Positions 17,997 through 27,632 of a stretch of 64,000 bases of DNA are shown here, piece after piece. The first letter of the stretch is position 1, and every line of letters begins with the position of its first letter. The notes under the pieces were generated by a model, which was not told the DNA's origin, searched no databases, and was given only the letters and a program-made list of their open reading frames with translations. Source of the DNA: Rhizobium sp. Q54 (GTDB lineage Bacteria > Pseudomonadota > Alphaproteobacteria > Rhizobiales > Xanthobacteraceae); assembly GCA_945861265.1 (NCBI GenBank), contig CAMAUC010000012.1:1-64000 (forward strand). The letters run 5' to 3'. A program made the position numbers and the translations under genes.

Positions 17997-19403
17997 ATGC
18001 GTTTGTTTCCTGTCGTCGCACTTTTCGCGCTTGTATTCGGCGCGCCGTCAGCCTCGGCCCAGGTGTCGGGCGCGGATGCGGCGCCCTATCCGATGGAAAC
18101 TGACGCGCCGGCGGCCGACACCGAAGCGAAGGCGGCCGCCAACAAGCCGCTGACATTCCCAGCGCCGGCCAAATTGGCGCCGAAGCCGGCCGCCAAACCC
18201 GCGGCAACCCCGGTCGCCGCGGCGCCGGTTCAACCGGAGCCGGCGAAATCCGCCGCCGCGCTGGTCGTGTTGCCGCCGATCAGACCGCAGGCCATCAGGG
18301 CGGCCATTGCGCAACCCGCTGCCGTTCCGCCGGCGCAGCCGGCTGCTAATCCTCCCAATCCTCCCGCCGTCGTGCCGGGAACCGAGCAGGAATTCGGCTG
18401 GAGCGTGGTCGCCGATCCGGCAACCGGCATTCAGATCGGCCTGCCGACCAGGCTGGTGCCGCATGCACGGGAAGCGACGCGCGGCACGCGCTGGTCGTCG
18501 GCGCATGGCGACGTCCAGATCGAAACCTTCCGTCTCACCGAACCCGGTCTCAAACTGCAGGCCTTGTTCGAGCAAGAGAAGAAGGAACCAAGCACCCGCA
18601 AGGTCGAATACAGCCTGCTGCGCGACGACAGCTATTTCGTCAGCGGCATTCAGGGCCTGAGGAAGTTTTCCGTGCGCGCCTCGATCCGCAATGGCGAGGT
18701 GCGCGGCTTCACCATGCTGTTCGATCAGGCCATGGAAGGCATCGTCGCGCCGGTAATGGTGGCGATGGCCTCGAGCTTCTCGCCGTTTCCCCAGCGCAGC
18801 GCGCCCTTCGCGGTCTTGTCGAAGCCGGTCGAATACGGCAACGGCCTGATCGTCAGTGCGCGGGGCCACATCGTCACCGACGCGAATTTGACGCGCGGCT
18901 GTCAGGTGATCGTGGCGCAGGGATTGGGCGATGCCGAGCGCATCGCCGCCGACAGGGAAAATGGCCTGGCGTTGCTGCGCATCTATGGCCCGGGCAAATT
19001 CCAGCCGCTGTCGCTGGCGAGCGACACTGCCGCTTCGGCCGCGCTGAAGTCGACCGATGTCACGCTGCTCGGAATTCCCGACCCGAAAGAACAGGCCGGC
19101 AGCGCCCGGCTTACCGAGATCAAGGCGCAGGTAACGGACGGTAATTCGATCGAACTGCGCCAGTCCGCGCCGCTGGCCGGATTTTCCGGCGCCGCCGCGC
19201 TCGACCGTCAGGGCCGCTTTGCCGGCATGGCGGAAATGCGCAACGCCGTGCTCGCCAGCATCGAACCGGCATTGCCGCCGCTGCGGCTCATTCGCACCGA
19301 GACGATCCGCGCATTTCTCGAGGCGCACAATGTGCCGGCGGCGACGGTCCAAAACGCCGATGCGGCGAAATCCGTAGTGCGTATTATTTGCGTGCGGAAG
19401 TAG
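17997..19403 (+). CDS. Exported trypsin-like pseudoprotease
   Basis: 468 residues. Signal peptide (VVALFALVFGAPSASAQ), a long Ala/Pro-rich linker to about residue 125, a middle domain (FGWSVVADPATGIQIGLPTR), then a degenerate trypsin-like domain. The usual TNAHVV histidine block reads TDANLTRGC, the usual NDLALL aspartate block reads NGLALLRI, and only the serine block GFSGAAALD keeps Ser. With His and Asp replaced it should not cleave peptides by the classical triad. It may bind peptides or act as a periplasmic scaffold. Confidence 0.8.
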   Translation: MRLFPVVALFALVFGAPSASAQVSGADAAPYPMETDAPAADTEAKAAANKPLTFPAPAKLAPKPAAKPAATPVAAAPVQPEPAKSAAALVVLPPIRPQAIRAAIAQPAAVPPAQPAANPPNPPAVVPGTEQEFGWSVVADPATGIQIGLPTRLVPHAREATRGTRWSSAHGDVQIETFRLTEPGLKLQALFEQEKKEPSTRKVEYSLLRDDSYFVSGIQGLRKFSVRASIRNGEVRGFTMLFDQAMEGIVAPVMVAMASSFSPFPQRSAPFAVLSKPVEYGNGLIVSARGHIVTDANLTRGCQVIVAQGLGDAERIAADRENGLALLRIYGPGKFQPLSLASDTAASAALKSTDVTLLGIPDPKEQAGSARLTEIKAQVTDGNSIELRQSAPLAGFSGAAALDRQGRFAGMAEMRNAVLASIEPALPPLRLIRTETIRAFLEAHNVPAATVQNADAAKSVVRIICVRK

Positions 19404-19407
19404 ACCT

Positions 19408-19454
19408 GTCCCGGGCGCAGCGCATTACGAAGTGATCCGCTGCAGAACCGGGAC
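19408..19454. repeat. GTCCCGG palindromic repeat, copy 1
   Basis: GTCCCGG (19408-19414) and CCGGGAC (19448-19454) arms around GCAGCG/CGCTGC inner arms. Related copies lie at 19783-19838 and 41221-41324. It flanks the GIY-YIG gene on its left. Confidence 0.7.
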
Positions 19455-19476
19455 CGTAGCGACCACGGAAGCAGCG

Positions 19477-19767
19477 ATGCGGCCATGCTACGTGTACATA
19501 TTATCGAACCGAAGATACGGCGTGCTATACGTCGGTTTCACGAACAACCTCGTGCGTCGCCTTTTTGAACACAAATCTAGATCGACGCCCGGGTTCACAT
19601 CCGACTACGGCGCGACTCGGCTCGTCTATGTTGAAGAGTATCCGACGGCATTGGAAGCGCGTTCACGCGAAAGAAGTTTGAAGCGCTGGCGACGCGCCTG
19701 GAAGCTCAAGCTTATCGACGACTTTAATCCGACGTGGCGGGATCTCGCGGAGGAGTTAGCGGCCTAG
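19477..19767 (+). CDS. GIY-YIG domain protein (UPF0213-like)
   Basis: 96 residues from ATG 19477. YVYILSNRRYGVLYVGFTNN holds the GIY-YIG core (read as VYI and LYVG), followed by the conserved Arg (NLVRRLFEHK). Stand-alone single-domain members are common in bacteria and mostly uncharacterised; nuclease activity is plausible. Composition is less GC-biased than the neighbours, and palindromic repeats lie within 25 bases on both sides, suggesting the gene moves or spreads with them. Confidence 0.85.
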   Translation: MRPCYVYILSNRRYGVLYVGFTNNLVRRLFEHKSRSTPGFTSDYGATRLVYVEEYPTALEARSRERSLKRWRRAWKLKLIDDFNPTWRDLAEELAA

Positions 19768-19782
19768 ACCGCTTCCGATACG

Positions 19783-19838
19783 GCCCCGGATCTGAGTCGC
19801 ATCACTCGCTGTCGCTCGCGCTGCGCCGCGTCCGGGGC
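19783..19838. repeat. GTCCCGG palindromic repeat, copy 2
   Basis: GCCCCGGA (19783-19790) and TCCGGGGC (19831-19838) outer arms with GCGCTGCGCCGCG inside, directly after the GIY-YIG stop. Same family as 19408-19454 and 41221-41324. Confidence 0.65.
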
Positions 19839-19849
19839 AGGCGAAATAA

Positions 19850-20623
19850 CTACTTATTCTTCCACGCCGGCTTGCGCTTCTCGACGAAGGCTTTCATGCC
19901 CTCTTTCTGATCCTCGGTCGCAAACAGCGCGTGGAAGATACGCCGTTCGAAGACGACGCCTTCGGCCAGACTCGATTCAAAGGCGCGGTTGACCGCTTCC
20001 TTAGCGGCCAGCACCGATGGCAGCGACATGTTGGCGATCGTATCGGCGGCCTTCATCGCTTCGTCCATCAGGCTCGCCGCCGGCACGACGCGCGCCACCA
20101 GGTTCGAACGTTCCGCCTCGGCGGCGTCCATCATGCGCCCGGTCAAAATCAAATCCATCGCCTTGGCCTTGCCGACCGCGCGCGTCAGCCGCTGCGTGCC
20201 GCCAATGCCGGGGATGACGCCGAGCTTGATCTCGGGCTGGCCGAATTTGGCGTTGTCGGCGGCGATGATGATGTCGCATTGCATGGCGAGTTCGCAGCCG
20301 CCGCCGAGCGCGAAGCCGGCCACCGCCGCGACGATCGGCTTGCGCGCGCGTGTCGGCGCGTGCCAGTCGGCGGTGAAATTGCCGAGATAGGCCTCGATGA
20401 ATGTCTTGTCGGCCATCTCCTTGATGTCGGCGCCGGCGGCGAAGGCCTTGTCGCTGCCGGTTATCAGCAGGCAGCCGATGGCGGCATCGGCTTCGTATGC
20501 GTCGATCGCCTGCGTCAGCTCAAGGACAAGCGCGCGGTTGAGGGCATTGAGCGCCTGCGGTCGGTTGAGCGTGATGACGCCGACGCGGCCTTTGATTTCG
20601 ACAATGAGATTCTGGTAAGTCAT
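19850..20623 (-). CDS. Enoyl-CoA hydratase
   Basis: 257 residues from ATG 20623 ([20 protein letters not shown]). Crotonase fold; hydrates trans-2-enoyl-CoA in beta-oxidation. Oxyanion-hole residues in [11 protein letters not shown] and [14 protein letters not shown], and the two catalytic glutamates in GGGCELAM and [18 protein letters not shown]. In related genomes an enoyl-CoA hydratase sits beside mutM near the origin. The Bug-family gene lies 77 bases upstream on the same strand. Confidence 0.93.
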   Translation of the reverse strand: MTYQNLIVEIKGRVGVITLNRPQALNALNRALVLELTQAIDAYEADAAIGCLLITGSDKAFAAGADIKEMADKTFIEAYLGNFTADWHAPTRARKPIVAAVAGFALGGGCELAMQCDIIIAADNAKFGQPEIKLGVIPGIGGTQRLTRAVGKAKAMDLILTGRMMDAAEAERSNLVARVVPAASLMDEAMKAADTIANMSLPSVLAAKEAVNRAFESSLAEGVVFERRIFHALFATEDQKEGMKAFVEKRKPAWKNK

Positions 20624-20700
20624 GAAGGCGTGTCCCGGTCTGAGCTGGCTGCGGGCAAGCCTAGCACAGGCCCAGCCGCGATCAGAAGAAGCGCGGCGGG

Positions 20701-21660
20701 CTAATCCAGCTTCACGTTCGCCCGCTTCACCACGTCTTCCCATTTGGCGGAATCGGCCTTGATGGTGGCGGCGAATTCCTCCGGCGTGCCGCCGCCGGCC
20801 TCGTCGCCGGTGCTCTCGAATTTCTTCAGGAAGGCTGGGGACGCGAGCGCCTTGTTGATCGCCGCGTTGAGCTTGTCGATGATGGGACGCGGCACGCCAG
20901 TTGGCACGATGACGCCGGTCCAGGTCGGCGCCGCATAGCCGGGCACGCCGGCCTCGGCGATGGTCGGCAGATCTGGGAAGGCCGGCGAGCGGGCGACGCC
21001 GCTGACGGCGAGCGCGCGCACCTTGCCGTCATGGGCGATCGGCGCGATCGATTGCAGGCTCTCGAACATGATATCGACGCGGCCGGCGATCAGATCCTGG
21101 ATCGCCAGCGAGCCACCGCGATAGGGAATGTGCACGATATTCGTGCCGGTCATGGTCTTGAACAATTCCCCGCCGACATGGCCGGGCGAACCGTTGCTCG
21201 ACGATGCATTCGACAATTTGCCGGGATTGGCCTTGGCGTAGGCGATCAATTCCTTGACCGAATGAAAGGGCGAGTCCGGCGACACCGCCAGCAGAAGGTG
21301 GCCGCGCGTCACCAGGGCAACCGGCTGGAAGTCGCGCTCGATGTCATATGGCAGCTTGGCGACCATGTGCCGCGTGATCGCCAGCGCGCCGATCGGCCCC
21401 ATGCCGATGGTGTAGCCATCGGCCGGCGCCTTCGCCAGCAGATCGAGGCCGATGGTCAGCGCGCCGCCGGGACGATTGTCGATGATGATCTGCTGGCCGA
21501 GTTCCTGCGTCAGCACGGCGCCAAGCAGACGCGCGGCATTGTCGGTAGCGCTGCCGGCCGCCTGCGGCACGATCAGGCGGATCGGATGATCGGGATAGTC
21601 GGCGGCGGCGGCGTTAACGGTGCAGCCGATAGCAAATGCAATGAGCCCAAGCTTTCGCAT
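20701..21660 (-). CDS. Tripartite tricarboxylate transporter substrate-binding protein (Bug family)
   Basis: 319 residues. A signal peptide ([18 protein letters not shown]) is followed by the two-lobed Bug fold: [50 protein letters not shown] and [20 protein letters not shown]. Periplasmic receptor for carboxylates or other small ligands. No TctA/TctB membrane genes are adjacent, so it is an orphan receptor, as is frequent for this family. Confidence 0.9.
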   Translation of the reverse strand: MRKLGLIAFAIGCTVNAAAADYPDHPIRLIVPQAAGSATDNAARLLGAVLTQELGQQIIIDNRPGGALTIGLDLLAKAPADGYTIGMGPIGALAITRHMVAKLPYDIERDFQPVALVTRGHLLLAVSPDSPFHSVKELIAYAKANPGKLSNASSSNGSPGHVGGELFKTMTGTNIVHIPYRGGSLAIQDLIAGRVDIMFESLQSIAPIAHDGKVRALAVSGVARSPAFPDLPTIAEAGVPGYAAPTWTGVIVPTGVPRPIIDKLNAAINKALASPAFLKKFESTGDEAGGGTPEEFAATIKADSAKWEDVVKRANVKLD

Positions 21661-21690
21661 GACGGTCCTCCCGGCGGCTTCCAGCCTGCC

Positions 21691-22566
21691 TTATTTTTGG
21701 CAGCTAGGACAATAAAACGTCGAGCGGCCCGACTGCACAATGCGCTTGATGGTGCCCTTGCAGTTCGGGCAGGGCTCACCCTCGCGATCATAGACGCGGA
21801 AGCTATGCTGGAAGTAGCCGAGCGTGCCGTCGGCCTGACGATGATCGCGCAGCGACGAACCGCCGGCCTTGATGGCGTCGTGCAGGACGACCTTGATCGC
21901 GTCGACCAGAGCGACGGCGCGTTCGTTCGGCGCGCCCTTGCGGTCGGCGATGGTCGATGCCTGCCGCTTCGGCGACAAATGCGCGCGATACAAAGCCTCG
22001 CAGACATAGATGTTGCCGAGACCTGCGACGACGCGCTGGTCGAGCAGCGCGGCCTTCAGCGACGTCTTTTTGCCGGCGCAGGCGCGCGCCAGCATCGATG
22101 CGTCGAATTCATTGCCGAGCGGCTCCGGTCCCAACGCATTCAGCAATGGCTCCTTGTCGAGCTTGGCGCGCGGTACCAGCTTCATCGAGCCGAAGCGGCG
22201 CGGATCGTTGAAGGTCACCGTCGCGCCGTTCGACATGTGAAAGACGATGTGATCGTGCGCGCCGATCTTGCCCCGCTCGTGGTGGAAATCGCCCGGGCGC
22301 GCATTCTTGGCGTCCTGAATAATGTGGAACGAGCCCGACATGCCGAGATGCATCATCAGCACGTCGCCGCTCGACAGATCGGCGATCAGGTATTTGGCGC
22401 GGCGGCCGAGCCCGTCGACCGTGGCGCCGGTAATGCGCTTGGCGAAGTCCTTGGACAGCGGCCAGCGCAGGTCGCCGCGCCGCACCTCGACCTTGACGAT
22501 CCGGGCGCCTTCCATGACCGGGGCCAGTCCCCGGCGCACGGTCTCGACTTCGGGTAGCTCGGGCAT
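21691..22566 (-). CDS. mutM: Formamidopyrimidine-DNA glycosylase
   Basis: 291 residues. Removes 8-oxoguanine and formamidopyrimidines from DNA and nicks the site. The N-terminal [13 protein letters not shown] supplies the Pro1 nucleophile and Glu2; the helix-two-turn-helix and a C-terminal zinc finger ([20 protein letters not shown], then CPSC) are complete. Divergent from ubiE. Confidence 0.97.
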   Translation of the reverse strand: MPELPEVETVRRGLAPVMEGARIVKVEVRRGDLRWPLSKDFAKRITGATVDGLGRRAKYLIADLSSGDVLMMHLGMSGSFHIIQDAKNARPGDFHHERGKIGAHDHIVFHMSNGATVTFNDPRRFGSMKLVPRAKLDKEPLLNALGPEPLGNEFDASMLARACAGKKTSLKAALLDQRVVAGLGNIYVCEALYRAHLSPKRQASTIADRKGAPNERAVALVDAIKVVLHDAIKAGGSSLRDHRQADGTLGYFQHSFRVYDREGEPCPNCKGTIKRIVQSGRSTFYCPSCQK

Positions 22567-22645
22567 GGTTAACCGCTCCAGCGTTCACACATAGCGCCCC
22601 GCCGCTCGCCGCGCTATGGTCCTGCCCGCAAAGGACTATTGGCTT

Positions 22646-23407
22646 ATGAATCCGCAAGAACACACCCATTTCGGCGACCAGACCGTGCCCCTGTCCGAAA
22701 AACAGGGGCTGGTGGACGAGGTTTTCCACTCGGTCGCGCGCCGCTACGACCTGATGAACGACCTGATGTCGGCCGGCCTGCACCGCGCCTGGAAAGATGC
22801 GCTGGTGACGGCGGTTAATCCGCCGCACAAGTCGGACCGGCCGTTCGCGTTGCTTGATCTTGCCGGCGGCACCGGCGATATCGCCTTTCGCACGATTGAG
22901 GCCGGCGGCCCGAACACCCGTGTCACCGTTTGCGACATCAATGCCGAGATGCTGGCCGTCGGCCGCGAGCGCGCCGCCGAACGCGGCGTCGATGACGTCG
23001 TCACTTTCGAGCAGGGCAATGCCGAGGAACTGCCTTATCCGGACAAGAGCTTCGACTGCGTCACCATCGCTTTCGGCATCCGCAACGTGCCGCGCATTCA
23101 GAAAGCGCTCGGCGAAGCGCACCGCGTGCTCAAGCATGGCGGCCGCTTCTTATGCCTCGAATTTTCCAACGTCGATGTGCCTGGCCTCGACAAAATCTAT
23201 GAACTCTATTCGCAGCACGTCATTCCGAATATCGGCCGCGCCGTCACCGGCGACCGCGAGGCCTATGCCTACCTCGTCGAATCGATCCGCAAATTTCCCA
23301 AGCCAAAGGTGTTCGCGTCGATGATCGAGGAGGCCGGCTTCCGCCGCGTTTCGTTCACGTCGATGACCGGCGGCGTGGTGGCGATGCATTCGGGCTGGAA
23401 ATTGTGA
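22646..23407 (+). CDS. ubiE: Ubiquinone/menaquinone methyltransferase UbiE
   Basis: 253 residues from ATG 22646. SAM-dependent C-methyltransferase of ubiquinone synthesis. Class I methyltransferase motifs: [20 protein letters not shown] (SAM site), VCDINAEML, and the UbiE signatures [20 protein letters not shown] and [19 protein letters not shown]. The stop overlaps the ubiB start. Confidence 0.96.
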   Translation: MNPQEHTHFGDQTVPLSEKQGLVDEVFHSVARRYDLMNDLMSAGLHRAWKDALVTAVNPPHKSDRPFALLDLAGGTGDIAFRTIEAGGPNTRVTVCDINAEMLAVGRERAAERGVDDVVTFEQGNAEELPYPDKSFDCVTIAFGIRNVPRIQKALGEAHRVLKHGGRFLCLEFSNVDVPGLDKIYELYSQHVIPNIGRAVTGDREAYAYLVESIRKFPKPKVFASMIEEAGFRRVSFTSMTGGVVAMHSGWKL

Positions 23408-24975
23408 TCTCTTCCTTATCTCATCTCACGCGGCTGGCCCGCACCGGCTATGTGTTCGCGCGCGAAGGCGTGTTCGCGCTGATCGATACGCGCGCGCTGC
23501 CGTTGCCGGAACGCACCTTCATTGCCATGGCGCGTCTGTTGGAACGGCCAAGCGCCAAGGACGGCTCCGGCCGTCTCGCCGCGGCGCTGACCAAGCTCGG
23601 GCCGACTTACGTCAAGCTCGGCCAGTTCATGGCGACGCGGCCCGACGTTGTCGGCACCGACATCGCCCGCAGTCTCGAGAGTCTGCAAGATCGCATGCCG
23701 CCGTTTCCGCAAGCGGAGGCGGAAGCCGTCATCGTCGCCGCTTTCGACCGGCCGCTGAATCAAACTTATGCCAGCCTCGGGCCCGCCGTTGCCGCCGCGT
23801 CCATCGCGCAGGTGCACAAGGCCGAGATAGAGGTGGATGGCGAACGCAAGACGGTCGCGGTCAAAGTTCTGCGTCCGGGCATCGAACGCCGTTTGAACGC
23901 CGATCTCGCCGCATTCTTCTTCGCCGCGCGCACGGCGGAAAGTCTATCGACGGAAGCGCAGCGGCTGCGCCCGGTCGAAGCAGTCGCCACTCTGGCGCGC
24001 TCGGTCAAGATCGAGATGGATTTTCGTCTCGAGGCCGCCGCCGCCTCAGAGATGGCCGAGAACACCAAGGATGACGGCGATTTTCGCGTGCCGACGGTCG
24101 ACTGGGATCGCACCGCGCGCGACGTGCTGACGCTGGAGTGGATCGACGGCACGCCGCTCAACGACCGCGCCGCGCTGGAAGCGCGCGGCCTCGATCTGCC
24201 GGCGCTCGGCCGCAACGTGATCCAGAGCTTCCTGCGCCACGCTTTGCGCGACGGCTTTTTCCACGCCGACATGCATCCGGGCAATCTATTCGTCGATGCC
24301 GACGGCAAGCTTGTCGCGGTCGACTTCGGCATCATGGGAAGGCTCGGCCCGAAGGAGCGGCGCTTTCTCGCCGAAATCCTCTACGGCTTCATCACCCGCG
24401 ATTACATGCGCACCGCGCAGGTGCATTTCGACGCCGGCTATGTGCCGCGGCATCACAAGGTTGAAGACTTCGCGCAGGCGATCCGCGCCATCGGCGAGCC
24501 GATCCACAATCGCACCGCCGAAGACATCTCGATGGCCAAGCTGTTGATGCTGCTGTTCGAGGTCACCGGCCTGTTCGACATGCGCACGCGACCCGAACTG
24601 CTGCTGCTGCAGAAGACGATGGTGGTCGTCGAAGGCGTCGCGCGCACGTTCGATCCGAAGCTCGACATGTGGAAGACCGCCGATCCGGTGGTGCGCGAAT
24701 GGATCGCGCGCCATCTCGGGCCGGTCGGCAAGCTCGAAGGCGTTGTCGACGGCGCCGGCGAGATCGGCCGCTTTCTCGGTCAGGTGCCGTCGCTGCTCAA
24801 TCGCGCCGGCACGATTCTCGATCAGATCGACGACATCACCCGCGACGGGCTGGTGCTGTCGCCGCAATCGGTCGACGCCATCGGCCGCGCCGAGGCGCGC
24901 CACGGCCGCTGGACCGCGGCGGGCATCTGGATGGCCGCGCTGATGCTCGGCTGGATCGCGTGGTTGATTCTCTGA
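23404..24975 (+). CDS. ubiB: Ubiquinone biosynthesis kinase-like protein UbiB
   Basis: 523 residues, GTG start overlapping the ubiE TGA. Atypical protein-kinase-like ATPase (ABC1/ADCK3/UbiB) supporting aerobic ubiquinone synthesis at the membrane. [20 protein letters not shown] holds the KxGQ motif, [12 protein letters not shown] the Ala-rich nucleotide loop, and [20 protein letters not shown] the metal-binding DFG. The C-terminal hydrophobic end ([15 protein letters not shown]) is the membrane anchor. Confidence 0.96.
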   Translation: MISSLSHLTRLARTGYVFAREGVFALIDTRALPLPERTFIAMARLLERPSAKDGSGRLAAALTKLGPTYVKLGQFMATRPDVVGTDIARSLESLQDRMPPFPQAEAEAVIVAAFDRPLNQTYASLGPAVAAASIAQVHKAEIEVDGERKTVAVKVLRPGIERRLNADLAAFFFAARTAESLSTEAQRLRPVEAVATLARSVKIEMDFRLEAAAASEMAENTKDDGDFRVPTVDWDRTARDVLTLEWIDGTPLNDRAALEARGLDLPALGRNVIQSFLRHALRDGFFHADMHPGNLFVDADGKLVAVDFGIMGRLGPKERRFLAEILYGFITRDYMRTAQVHFDAGYVPRHHKVEDFAQAIRAIGEPIHNRTAEDISMAKLLMLLFEVTGLFDMRTRPELLLLQKTMVVVEGVARTFDPKLDMWKTADPVVREWIARHLGPVGKLEGVVDGAGEIGRFLGQVPSLLNRAGTILDQIDDITRDGLVLSPQSVDAIGRAEARHGRWTAAGIWMAALMLGWIAWLIL

Positions 24976-24993
24976 TGACGGTCGCCGCTGCCG

Positions 24994-25359
24994 TTAAGCG
25001 GTGAATTCCATTATCGTCTTGAAGCCGCCGAAGATCATGCGCTTGCCGTCGAACGGCATCGACTTCGAATTCATGATCCGGATGGATCGCTTGTCTTTCA
25101 TGGATTTCGCCATGACGTCGTCGCGCGCCTTGCGCGACTTGAAGGTGACCCAGGCGAAGATCACCGTTTCGCCCGGCTTTAATTTGACGCTGCGCGGAAA
25201 CGACGTCCATTTGCCTTTCTTGATATCGACCGCGACGCTCTCGACGTAGCTCAGCGCGCCGTATTCCATCCAGATGGCGCCGACCTTCTTGGCCATTCTG
25301 CGATAGGCGGCCAGTTTTTTCTTCGGCACCGGAACGATATAGCCATCGACATAGGTCAT
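24994..25359 (-). CDS. DUF1428 family protein
   Basis: 121 residues from ATG 25359. MTYVDGYIVPVPKKKLAAYR and the later MPFDGKRMIFGGF are hallmarks of DUF1428, a ferredoxin-like (alpha/beta) family of unknown function. Probably the last gene of the minus-strand cluster of VOC, AHSA1 and GST genes that ends here. Convergent with ubiB. Confidence 0.85.
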   Translation of the reverse strand: MTYVDGYIVPVPKKKLAAYRRMAKKVGAIWMEYGALSYVESVAVDIKKGKWTSFPRSVKLKPGETVIFAWVTFKSRKARDDVMAKSMKDKRSIRIMNSKSMPFDGKRMIFGGFKTIMEFTA

Positions 25360-25394
25360 CCGGATATCTCTCCCTGGCTGTCGTTTTGTGCTTC

Positions 25395-25892
25395 CTATTG
25401 GCCGGCGAAGGCGCGGTCGATCGCCGCCACGTCGATCTTCTTCATCGTCAGCATCGCGCTCATGGCGCGGTCGGCTTTCGCGCGGTCGGGATCGCGCAGC
25501 ATGTCGAGCAGAATTCCCGGAAATACCTGCCACGACAGGCCAAACTTGTCTTTGAGCCAGCCGCAGTCGCTTTCGCTGCCGCCCTTGGTGAGAGCGGACC
25601 AGTAATAGTCGATTTCTTCTTGCGTCTCGCACGGGACCTGGAACGAAACCGCTTCGCTGAACTTGAAAAGCGGTCCGCCGTTGAGGCAGGAAAATTTCTG
25701 GCCGTCGAGTTCGAAGTCGATGGCGAGCACCGCGCCCGGCGTGCCGCCGTGGATTTCCTGTCCGGCATTGCCGTAGCGAACGACGTGCGTGATTTTTGAA
25801 TTCTTGAAGACCGTGATGTAGAAATTCACGGCCTCTTCGGCGTTCCTGTCGAACCAGAGACAAGGCGTGATCTGCTGGCGGGCGATGGGCAT
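25395..25892 (-). CDS. VOC-family protein (PhnB/3-demethylubiquinone methyltransferase-like)
   Basis: 165 residues. The PhnB-like VOC fold is shown by ITPCLWFDRNAEEAVNFYIT and SCLNGGPLFKFSEAVSFQVP. The long insertion YYWSALTKGGSESDCGWLKD plus FGLSWQVFP is typical of the group misnamed demethylubiquinone methyltransferases; no SAM site exists. Real substrate unknown. Nine bases downstream of the AHSA1 gene, in one probable operon. Confidence 0.85.
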   Translation of the reverse strand: MPIARQQITPCLWFDRNAEEAVNFYITVFKNSKITHVVRYGNAGQEIHGGTPGAVLAIDFELDGQKFSCLNGGPLFKFSEAVSFQVPCETQEEIDYYWSALTKGGSESDCGWLKDKFGLSWQVFPGILLDMLRDPDRAKADRAMSAMLTMKKIDVAAIDRAFAGQ

Positions 25893-25901
25893 GCGGCTCT
25901 C

Positions 25902-26435
25902 CTATTGCTGCTGCTGTTGTTGCGTGCCCGCGACGTAAGTCTCGAGCTTCTCCAAAGTGCCGCTCCAGCCCATGGTCATGCTGTCGTGGCCGGCGTCGAA
26001 CACGGTCTGCTCCTCGGCGGTTGGTTCGTAAGGCGACCAGCGCACGGTGAATCGAGTCTTGCCGCCGGGCTGTTCCTCGAAGGTGAAAATCGACAGCATC
26101 TGCAGCGGCCATTGCGGCGCCAGCGGATGCCGGGTCAGTCCGCCGGCTTCGTCGGAAAATGAATTGATGAAGACGAGACGCTCGGGCGGCGTGATCTCGC
26201 GATAGACGAATTTGCCCCACATGACATCGCCGGCCGGATTCTGCATGCCGTAGAGATAGGTGCCGCCGACGCGCAGATCGATGTCCGCCTTGACGATCCT
26301 GACGCCCTTCGGCCCCCACCACTGCTGCATGTGTTTCGGTTCGGTGAAGCATTTCCACAGGAACTCACGCGGCGCGTCGAACACGCGCGAGATGACGAAG
26401 TCCTTCGATGAGGATTGGATCGACGCTTGCGGCAT
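25902..26435 (-). CDS. SRPBCC/AHSA1-domain protein
   Basis: 177 residues, START/Bet v 1-like fold. DFVISRVFDAPREFLWKCFT, MQQWWGPKGVRI, LRVGGTYLYGMQNPAGDVMW and GWSGTLEKLETYV are the family signatures. Binds a hydrophobic ligand or chaperone client; substrate unknown. Its ATG shares a base with the GST stop (TAATG), so translation is coupled. The C-terminus ends in a run of glutamines. Confidence 0.88.
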   Translation of the reverse strand: MPQASIQSSSKDFVISRVFDAPREFLWKCFTEPKHMQQWWGPKGVRIVKADIDLRVGGTYLYGMQNPAGDVMWGKFVYREITPPERLVFINSFSDEAGGLTRHPLAPQWPLQMLSIFTFEEQPGGKTRFTVRWSPYEPTAEEQTVFDAGHDSMTMGWSGTLEKLETYVAGTQQQQQQ

Positions 26436-27121
26436 TATTGACTCTCCCTTGCGCTCGCCAAGGCGGGCTTCACTGGCATTGGAAACAAATTGAAATAGGG
26501 CTCAGCCTCGTGCAGCACACGCGCATAGGAAGGGCGCGTCTTGAGCCGCTCGAAATAGTCGCGAAGTTGCCGCTGCGCCGGCTCGAACGGCACGGCGATA
26601 CTGGCGTAGAACAAAGCCGGAGACGCCGCGCAGTCCACCAGACCGTAGGCCCCGCCCGTCGCCCACTTCTTGCCGGCCATCCTGGCGTCGATCATGCCAT
26701 AGGCGGTGCGGATCGTTGTCTTCGCCTGCTCGACGCCGAAAGCGTCGCCGGCGCCGGCCGGCCGCAGGTGATCGCCGACGATCTTCTGCATCTGGATGTG
26801 AACGTAGTTGTCGTAAAAGCGATCCCACATGCGCGCCTGCCAGGCGCTTTGTGTGTCGGCGGGCAGCAGTTTCGTTGCGCCGGGATAATAGACATCGAGA
26901 TATTCGATGATCGTCGTCGCCTCGGCGACCGTGCAGTCACGCGCGTCGTCGCGCAGCACCGGAAATTTCGCCAGCGGCCACAGCCCGCGCAATTCGCGGC
27001 TGGATTCCTCGTCGCCGAGATTGACGAGGATCGGCTCGAACGGCGTGCCGTTCTCGTACAGGGCAATGATCGCCTTGTGGCAGGAGGACGACAGAGGATG
27101 ATAATAAAGCTTGAGCGTCAT
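26435..27121 (-). CDS. Glutathione S-transferase family protein
   Basis: 228 residues. N-terminal thioredoxin-like domain (MTLKLYYHPLSSSCHKAIIA, then CTVAEATTIIEYLD with the cis-Pro region before it) and an all-helical C-terminal domain. A Ser/Cys pair in LSSSCHKA near the usual catalytic position suggests a Beta- or Omega-like enzyme. Coupled to the AHSA1 gene and probably under the MarR operator at 27600. Confidence 0.88.
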   Translation of the reverse strand: MTLKLYYHPLSSSCHKAIIALYENGTPFEPILVNLGDEESSRELRGLWPLAKFPVLRDDARDCTVAEATTIIEYLDVYYPGATKLLPADTQSAWQARMWDRFYDNYVHIQMQKIVGDHLRPAGAGDAFGVEQAKTTIRTAYGMIDARMAGKKWATGGAYGLVDCAASPALFYASIAVPFEPAQRQLRDYFERLKTRPSYARVLHEAEPYFNLFPMPVKPALASARESQ

Positions 27122-27168
27122 GCATTGACTTCCGGTGGTTCGCTATGCCGGTGAATCGAAGTGCGCGG

Positions 27169-27567
27169 CTATTCGGCGAGGATCATCCAGTTGACGCCGA
27201 ATTTGTCTGTCAGCATGCCGAAGCGTGGCGAGAAGAATGTCTTGGCCTGCGGCATCGTGACTTGGCCGCCAGACGCCAGGGCATTGAAGATTTTGTTTGC
27301 CTCGGCTTCGGTCTTGACCGTAACGGCCAGGCCGAAACCCTGAAAATCAGGCTGGCCCTTGTTGTGACCGTCCGACAGCAGCACGTGCGATTCCCCGATG
27401 CTGATATCCGCGTGCATGACCTTGTCTTCGGCGCCTGGTGCGCACGAGCCGGCAGGCCCATCCTTGAAGCGCATCAGCGAATTGGTCGTGGCGCCGACGG
27501 TCGCTTTGTAAAACGCGATGGCGTCGTCGGCGCGGCCGTCGAAAAACAGGTAGGGGGTAACTGCCAT
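27169..27567 (-). CDS. VOC-family protein (PhnB-like)
   Basis: 132 residues from ATG 27567, preceded by GGAAAGGAAG. VTPYLFFDGRADDAIAFYKA and GGQVTMPQAKTFFSPRFGML are PhnB-like VOC motifs. First gene of the minus-strand cluster VOC-GST-AHSA1-VOC-DUF1428, with its start 33 bases from a perfect palindrome shared with the divergent marR gene. A longer start (27603) would lie inside the operator. Confidence 0.86.
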   Translation of the reverse strand: MAVTPYLFFDGRADDAIAFYKATVGATTNSLMRFKDGPAGSCAPGAEDKVMHADISIGESHVLLSDGHNKGQPDFQGFGLAVTVKTEAEANKIFNALASGGQVTMPQAKTFFSPRFGMLTDKFGVNWMILAE

Positions 27568-27599
27568 GGCGCGCTTCCTTTCCAAGTTTCGTTTCATTG

Positions 27600-27625
27600 A
27601 CAATAGGTTGATATCAACCTATTGT
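27600..27625. promoter_or_regulatory. MarR-type operator between marR and the VOC-GST-AHSA1 cluster
   Basis: A perfect 26-bp palindrome whose half-site is ACAATAGGTTGAT, with no mismatch. It sits between the divergent starts at 27567 and 27633, where a MarR dimer would repress both directions. Its perfect symmetry contrasts with the GC-rich surroundings. Confidence 0.85.
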
Positions 27626-27632
27626 GTTTGTC

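Noticed and set aside
17955-17999. TTAA motifs near GTTAATCTTGGTTAG as a CtrA site
   Set aside because: Spacing and second half-site do not fit TTAA-N7-TTAA.
21031-22557. 508-residue plus-strand frame
   Set aside because: Shadow of the Bug protein and mutM on the other strand; no domain and high-GC frame bias.
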